64,000 nt of DNA. Source: Labilithrix sp. GTDB lineage: Bacteria; Myxococcota_A; Polyangia; Polyangiales; Polyangiaceae. The position numbers and the translations under genes are program-made. Shown piece by piece: positions 57,357 to 64,000 of the stretch. The stretch lies in NCBI GenBank assembly GCA_019637155.1, contig JAHBWE010000029.1, positions 44,531 through 108,530 on the forward strand. Direction: 5' to 3'. Under the pieces are notes generated by a model. That model saw only the letters and a program-made list of their open reading frames with translations. It searched no databases and was not told the origin of the DNA. The number at the start of each line of letters is the position of its first letter. The first letter of the stretch is position 1.

Positions 57357-58609
57357 GCGCGCGGCGCGTCGGCGATCGCTTCGTCGTCGGCGACGTGCTC
57401 GGCAGCGGCGGCATGAGCAGCATCCATCGCGGGACGGACGAGCGCCTCGGCGAGGAGGTCGCGATCAAGTTCCTCCGCCAGAGCCTGACGAGCGATCCCG
57501 TCGTGCGCGAGCGCTTCCGGCGCGAGGCGACGGCGCTCGCGAAGCTCCGTCATCCCGGCATCGTCTCGGTCCTCGACTTCGGCGAGGCGGACGGCGAGCT
57601 CTACCTCGTCCTCGAGCTCCTCCGCGGCCGCACCCTCGAGGAGCGGCTCTTCGAGGGCGCCCTCGCTCCGGTCGCCGCCGCGCCGATCTTCGATCAGCTC
57701 CTCGCCGCGCTCGAGCTGTGTCACGAGGCGGGGGTCGTCCATCGCGACATCAAGCCGTCGAACGTGATGCTCACCGGCCCCGAGCGCGTGACGCTCATCG
57801 ATTTCGGTCTCGCGCGGATCGAGACGCAGGAGGACACGAAGCTCACCGAGACGGGCACGGTCCACGGCACGCCGAGCTACATGGCGCCGGAGCAATGCCG
57901 CGGCCACGAGGTCGGTCCGCCCGCCGACGTCTACGCGGTCGGCGTCATGCTCTACGAGGCGCTCTCGGGCGCGCCGCCCTTCGGCGGCGACAACGCGGCG
58001 GTGCTGATGGCGCAGCACCTCTTCGCGCCGCCGGCGCCGCTCCCGCTCCTCCCGCGCGGCCTCGAAGCCGCGATCCTGCATGCGCTCCAGAAGAAGCCGG
58101 AAGATCGCCCCACTGCGCGCGCGCTGCGCCACGAGCTGACGTCCGCGTTCAAGGGCACCGACGCGGCGACGCTCGCGGAGGAGGCGGCGAAGCAGCGCGT
58201 GCACATGGCGGGGCTGCCGCGCAGCGAGCGCGCGCTCACGGGGCGGCCTCCCGCCGCGAAGACGGAGCCGATGCTCGCGGCGCCTGCCGCGACGGTGGGT
58301 CTCTGGATGTCCGCGTCGAACCGCAGCGCGGAGCTCCGCGGCGCGCTCGGCACCGCCGGCTTCGTGGTCGTCCTCGCGGACGGAGACGAGCCGCCGATCG
58401 CGGACGTGGTGCTCGCGTCCGCGAAGGACGGCTTCGAGCGACTGCGCGCGCTCGGGAAGCGCGCCTTCGTGCTCGTCGACGTCGGCGGTCCGGCGGAGAC
58501 GACACGCGCGATCCGCGCCGGCGCCGCCGACATGCTCCTCACGAGCGCCCCCGACGCCGACGTCGTCCCGAAGCTGCAGAAGGTGCTCCGCCGCGTTCGT
58601 CGAGGTTGA
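57353..58609 (+). CDS. Ser/Thr protein kinase with receiver-like C-terminus
   Basis: A 418-residue kinase starting at GTG 57353. Kinase blocks: GSGGMSSIH (Gly loop), VAIKF with K39, HRDIKPSN at 130-137, IDFGLA with DFG at 150, GTPSYMAPEQ (activation segment/APE region) and DVYAVGVMLYEAL. All catalytic residues are present. The last ~110 residues resemble a response-regulator receiver (TVGLWMSASNRSAELRGAL ... IRAGAADMLLTSAPD), but the phosphoacceptor Asp position in the third strand reads ADVVLAS, so it is probably a pseudo-receiver. No membrane helix. Coupled to the cyclase; both may share a stimulus. Confidence 0.9.
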   Translation: MSARRVGDRFVVGDVLGSGGMSSIHRGTDERLGEEVAIKFLRQSLTSDPVVRERFRREATALAKLRHPGIVSVLDFGEADGELYLVLELLRGRTLEERLFEGALAPVAAAPIFDQLLAALELCHEAGVVHRDIKPSNVMLTGPERVTLIDFGLARIETQEDTKLTETGTVHGTPSYMAPEQCRGHEVGPPADVYAVGVMLYEALSGAPPFGGDNAAVLMAQHLFAPPAPLPLLPRGLEAAILHALQKKPEDRPTARALRHELTSAFKGTDAATLAEEAAKQRVHMAGLPRSERALTGRPPAAKTEPMLAAPAATVGLWMSASNRSAELRGALGTAGFVVVLADGDEPPIADVVLASAKDGFERLRALGKRAFVLVDVGGPAETTRAIRAGAADMLLTSAPDADVVPKLQKVLRRVRRG

Positions 58610-58621
58610 AGCGGCGCCGAG

Positions 58622-59113
58622 TCAGGGCACGATCGCCTTCGGCGCGAACGTGTACACACCGTCGAGCGCGACGAGCGGGTTGGGCTGGCAGATACCGCCG
58701 AGGGTCTCCGTCACCGTGACGCGCGGCCGCTGCGTGTCGGTGTGCGTGACGCGGAGCTCGATCCGGCAGTCGTCGTCGCCCTCGTAGACGTAGACCTCGC
58801 CCTCGCGCGTCGCGACGCCGGCCACGCTGCCCTCGTGCGTCCCCGCGAGCATCGGATCGTCCTCTTCGTCGATCGTGGTCGTGCCGGTGAGCTCGAAGGC
58901 GAACGACGTGCTCGACGCGTCGCTGATCGTCAGCGTGCCGTCGACCTCGCCGTCCGCTTCCTCCGCTTCCGCCGCGCGGAGGTAGTCGCCTTCGACGAGC
59001 GGGGTCTGCTCGATGTTGGAGACCGTGCCGCCCGTCTCCTCGACGTTCTCCGACCCCTCACAACCGGCGAGGACCACCACACCGAACAGCACCATCATCG
59101 CAGAGAGCTTCAT
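58622..59113 (-). CDS. Hypothetical lipoprotein
   Basis: A 163-residue lipoprotein (MKLSAMMVLFGVVVLAGC, lipobox LAGC) with a strong ribosome site GAGGAGAGG 6-14 bases upstream. The mature part is acidic, alternates Thr/Ser and hydrophobic residues (TLTISDASSTSFAFELTGTTTI) and carries two late Cys (DDDCRIEL, GGICQPN), a small beta-sandwich-like protein. No family recognised. It is convergent with the kinase gene (12 bp) and divergent from the SGNH hydrolase. Confidence 0.8.
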   Translation of the reverse strand: MKLSAMMVLFGVVVLAGCEGSENVEETGGTVSNIEQTPLVEGDYLRAAEAEEADGEVDGTLTISDASSTSFAFELTGTTTIDEEDDPMLAGTHEGSVAGVATREGEVYVYEGDDDCRIELRVTHTDTQRPRVTVTETLGGICQPNPLVALDGVYTFAPKAIVP

Positions 59114-59277
59114 GGTCCTCTCCTCAGCAACGACGGTGCCGCGCTCGGGAGCGAACGAAGACGCTTACTTGTCGGACCGTGAGCGACCCGGACGGTGTCC
59201 GCTTCGCGAGACACTGCGATAGGATGCGGAAGCGGACGGACGGACGGAGCGTTGATCCGGGCTCCGATGGAGGAGGG

Positions 59278-61526
<2,249 letters not shown>

Positions 61527-61536
<10 letters not shown>

Positions 61537-62156
61537 GGGTCGCGCCGGCGCTCGTCGCGCTCCTCGGGCTCCCCGCGCTCGTCGCGCTCGGTTGCGACAA
61601 TGCTCCGAAGCGGACCGCGCCGAACCTCACGCGGGCGGTCATGGACGCCGCGGCGCCGGCGCTGGTGGTCGACGAGGCGACGCTCTCGCTCGCGCGCGCG
61701 GCCCGCGACGCCGCGATCGCGGTCGTGAACGCGTGCCGGCTCGACGACTACGGTTACTGGAGCGAAGACACGATCAGCTACTCCGATCGCTGCAACTGGC
61801 AGCACGGCGAGCCGAGGAAGATGCGTGAAGCGGTGGACGCGCTGCGCGCGGGCGCGCCCGACGCCGGCGACGTGACGATCTTCGTCGCGCACGCCGAGCT
61901 CTTCGCCGACTGGATCGACCTCACGAAGGAGACCGGCACGCAGGGCACGCTCACGCACTACCAGGACTTCGCGCGCGCCTGGAACGCGCTCCGCCCGAGC
62001 GAGCCGATCGACGTCGACGTCTGGATCCCGCGTCCGGGCGAAGGCCCGCCGGTGCGACCGGACGCGGGCGGCGCCTCCACCCCGCTCAAGTGGCAGCGCT
62101 GCTCCTCGAGCGCATGCATCGTGTTCCCGCGCCCCAAGAGCAACATCGCGCCATGA
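61527..62156 (+). CDS. Hypothetical lipoprotein
   Basis: A 209-residue lipoprotein (lipobox VALGC near residue 23). The mature protein is mixed helical with Asp/Tyr/Trp-rich segments (CRLDDYGYWSEDTISYSDRCNW) and four Cys, ending in a basic tail. No family recognised. It overlaps the SGNH hydrolase by 10 bp and the ferritin-like gene by 4 bp, so it belongs to that operon and may be a co-secreted partner. Confidence 0.75.
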
Positions 62157-62833
62157 GCCTCCTCACGCCGATCCTCGCGCGCATCACCGCGCCGCTCGCG
62201 TTCCTGACGCGGCGGCGCACGGCGAGGCGTCTCTTCGCGTTCGCGCTCGCGGAGCAGGAGAGCATGCTCGAGCTGCGCGCGGCGGCGGCGCGCTGCCCTT
62301 CGCCGGAGCGCCGCGCGCTCTACCTGCGTCACGCGCTCGACGAGGAGCGCCACGCCGCGACGTTCGCCGCGCACGCCGCCGACATCCGCCGCTCGCTCGG
62401 CTTGCCGTCGTGGGGCCATCCACGCACCGGCTGCGAGGGCCTCTACGAGAGGCTCGGCGAGGCGGGGTTCCTGGCGTTCGTGCATCGCGGCGAGGAGCGC
62501 GGCCGCGAGCAGTTCGAGACGTACCGCGCGCACTTCGAGCGCCGCGGCGACGCGAAGCTCCGCGCCCTGTTCCACGCGCTGATCGGCGACGAGAAGGAGC
62601 ACGAGCGCTACACCCGCGCGCTGCTCGTGGAGCACGCCGGCGGCGAGCCCGCCGCGCGACGCTGGCTCTGGAAAATGGCCGCATGGGAGGGCTTCCGCGT
62701 CTGGCGCCGCGCCGGCCAGACGCTGGCGCAGCTCGTCTACGCCGCGAGCATGACTGTGCTCTACCTCACGCTCCTCCCCTTCGCGCTCCTGGTCCGCCTC
62801 ACCCGCCCCACCCCTCGCGGCACCTGGCACTAA
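62153..62833 (+). CDS. Ferritin-like (diiron) membrane-associated protein
   Basis: A 226-residue protein with an all-helical body and the paired Glu/His motifs of ferritin-like diiron proteins: AEQESMLELRAAAA (helix A Glu), HALDEERHAATFAAH (ExxH), EERGREQFETY and IGDEKEHERY (second ExxH). A C-terminal hydrophobic segment (ASMTVLYLTLLPFALLVRL) would attach it to the membrane. Diiron proteins of this type hydroxylate, oxidise or bind iron; no product is known. The start overlaps the upstream stop by 4 bp. The next gene, after a repeat copy, is a carbamoyltransferase. Confidence 0.8.
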   Translation: MSLLTPILARITAPLAFLTRRRTARRLFAFALAEQESMLELRAAAARCPSPERRALYLRHALDEERHAATFAAHAADIRRSLGLPSWGHPRTGCEGLYERLGEAGFLAFVHRGEERGREQFETYRAHFERRGDAKLRALFHALIGDEKEHERYTRALLVEHAGGEPAARRWLWKMAAWEGFRVWRRAGQTLAQLVYAASMTVLYLTLLPFALLVRLTRPTPRGTWH

Positions 62834-62876
62834 CGGCATGCCCGCCCCCCACCTCGACACCCACGACGCCGTCGCC

Positions 62877-62976
62877 GGGCCCCAGAAGCGGCCGCGCCAG
62901 CGGGCGCGAAGCGCCCCGAGCGCAAAGCGCGAGGGCCGTGTCTGGGGTGGGGGTGTCGGGGGCGAAGCCCCCGACG
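62877..62976 (+). repeat. Dispersed structured repeat, copy C
   Basis: About 100 bp, clearly the same element as copies A and B. Hairpin 1 is GGGCGC/GCGCCC (62902-62916) instead of GGTCGC/GCGACC; the paired T and A have both changed to G and C, a compensatory change. Hairpin 2 has an AAA loop in place of TCC with the GCGC stem intact. Hairpin 3 and the closing stem are unchanged. It ends 14 bp before the GTG start of the carbamoyltransferase. Just upstream (62836-62855) is a short stretch resembling the YGMPAP-coding repeat of the gene at 38093. Confidence 0.9.
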
Positions 62977-62989
62977 ATGAAAGCTGAGC

Positions 62990-64000
62990 GTGGCGGCGGT
63001 CCTTGGTGTCTCCGCGCACTACCACGATGCCGCCGCTGCGCTCGTCGTGGACGGCAGGCTCGTCGCGGCGATGCAGGAGGAACGGTTCTCGCGCATCAAG
63101 AACGACGCGGCGATCCCCGTGCAAGCCGCGCGCGCGTGCCTGCAGATGGCCGGGCTCACCGCGGGCGACCTCGACGCCGTCGTCTACTACGAAGACCCCT
63201 TCGCGAAGCTCGAACGTGTCCTCGTCTGGCTCCTGCAAGGCTTCCCCCGCACCGCGCGGCAGTTCCCGCGCGCGATCGCCGATCAGCTCGGATCGAAGCT
63301 CTGGGTGCTCGACCAGATCGCCGAAAGGATCGGCATCGAGCGCACCAAGGTCACGCACGCGGACCACCACCGCTGCCACGCCGCGAGCGCCTTCTTCCTC
63401 TCGCCGTTCGCGAAGGCCGCGGTGCTCACCGTCGACGGCGTCGGCGAGCACGCGACGACCGCGCTATGGAAAGGCGAAGGAAGCTCGCTCGAGCGGATAT
63501 CCGAAATACGATTCCCCCATTCCATCGGGCTCCTCTACGGCGCATTGACGGCGTATTTGGGATTCGAGGTCAACGAGGGCGAATACAAGGTCATGGGCCT
63601 CGCCGCCTTCGGGACTCCCAAATACCGCGACGAGTTCCGCGAGCTGTTCCTCCCCGGCGCCCACGGCAGCTTCGAGCTCGGATTGCCCTATTTCACCTAC
63701 GACACCGGCGCGGAGGTGGGGTTTTCGCCGCGCATGGAGTCGCTCCTCGGCCCGCGCCGACCGGTCGGCCGCGCGTGGGACCTCTCCACCGAAGAAGACC
63801 GCCGCTACGCCGACGTCGCCGCGACGCTCCAGGCCGTGACGGAGGAGGCTCTCCTCGCCCTCGCGGCCGAGGCGCGGCGGCGGGTGGAGGGCGCCGACGC
63901 GCTCTGCCTCGCGGGCGGCGTCGCGCTCAACGCGGTCGCGAACGCGCGGCTCCTGCGCGACTCGGGCTTCGGCCGCGTGTTCGTCCAGCCCGCCGCGGGC
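62990..64000 (+). CDS. Carbamoyltransferase (NodU/CmcH-TobZ family), 5' part
   Basis: 337 codons to the window edge; start GTG 62990 (an in-frame stop lies 10 bp upstream, so only GTG or CTG 62984 are possible). The sequence shows the family's N-terminal domain: GVSAHYHDAAAALV, MQEERFSRIKND, the metal-binding HADHHRCHAASAFF at 123-136, LTVDGVGEHATTALW, and EYKVMGLAAFG. The ATP-carbamoyl transfer site and part of the YrdC-like C-terminal domain follow (LCLAGGVALNAVANARLL). The enzyme attaches carbamoyl groups to hydroxyls of small molecules or glycans. With the SGNH hydrolase and ferritin-like genes upstream it may form a decoration cluster; genes past the window are needed to see it fully. 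Confidence 0.92.
   Translation, partial: MAAVLGVSAHYHDAAAALVVDGRLVAAMQEERFSRIKNDAAIPVQAARACLQMAGLTAGDLDAVVYYEDPFAKLERVLVWLLQGFPRTARQFPRAIADQLGSKLWVLDQIAERIGIERTKVTHADHHRCHAASAFFLSPFAKAAVLTVDGVGEHATTALWKGEGSSLERISEIRFPHSIGLLYGALTAYLGFEVNEGEYKVMGLAAFGTPKYRDEFRELFLPGAHGSFELGLPYFTYDTGAEVGFSPRMESLLGPRRPVGRAWDLSTEEDRRYADVAATLQAVTEEALLALAAEARRRVEGADALCLAGGVALNAVANARLLRDSGFGRVFVQPAAG

Overview
The window is very GC-rich bacterial DNA, densely packed with genes and with many 1-14 bp gene overlaps. The gene content points to a myxobacterium (Myxococcota, probably Polyangia, Labilithrix/Sorangium-like). Pointers are lipoproteins in large numbers, two secreted proteins with MYXO-CTERM-like tails, eukaryotic-type Ser/Thr kinases, MuiA/DUF4139 proteins, Uma2-type nuclease-like genes, thrombospondin-type-3 outer-membrane proteins and a TamA/TamB pair. 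The assignment is inferred from gene content, not from a marker gene. No rRNA, tRNA, CRISPR array, insertion sequence or prophage was seen, and there is no gene-free stretch longer than about 210 bases apart from window-edge effects.

Layout. 1-9.9 kb: partial J-domain chaperone, a formylglycine-enzyme-like lipoprotein, an M19-like dipeptidase lipoprotein divergent from a secreted phospholipase-C-like protein, a small lipoprotein and a large metallophosphoesterase lipoprotein. 9.9-18 kb (minus strand): a YqjE / coiled-coil / BON membrane-stress operon, then tamA-tamB for outer-membrane protein or lipid transport. 18-29 kb: small envelope proteins, two Uma2-family proteins, a Cys-rich secreted peptide with a solute-binding lipoprotein, rsgA, two overlapping MuiA-family genes, a parvulin lipoprotein and a zincin-like lipoprotein. 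28.6-32.2 kb: two MYXO-CTERM-type proteins (one VIT/VWA) and a crotonase. 32.2-37.2 kb: a five-S1-domain RNA-binding protein divergent from an RRM protein, a zinc-ribbon/beta-helix membrane protein and a class IV aminotransferase. 37-43 kb: hydrolase lipoprotein, YGMP-repeat protein, HAMP and TerB-like pair, VWA lipoprotein, a duplicated His-rich Tat protein and a ChaN-like lipoprotein. 43-48.4 kb (minus): a MoxR ATPase / DUF58 / DUF4129 operon led by a zinc-ribbon TerB-like gene. 48.5-58.6 kb: signalling and envelope block with a giant kinase-pseudokinase membrane protein, two thrombospondin-3 outer-membrane proteins flanking a PAP2 phosphatase, and an adenylate cyclase translationally coupled to a Ser/Thr kinase. 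58.6-64 kb: an SGNH hydrolase, lipoprotein, ferritin-like protein and the start of a carbamoyltransferase, probably a glycan or small-molecule decoration cluster continuing past the window.

The most unusual signal not explained by genes is a ~100-bp dispersed repeat present three times in the same orientation (31287, 38670 and 62877). It can fold into a closed multibranch structure with two small hairpins plus a third 9-bp hairpin; two of the three hairpins are capped by the same GCGAAGC mini-hairpin motif. One copy carries a compensatory base-pair change, so the fold appears to be conserved rather than the sequence alone. The second striking item is the 1176-residue protein at 48483-52013, an internal tandem duplication of a kinase plus multi-pass membrane module in which the second kinase has lost its catalytic residues.
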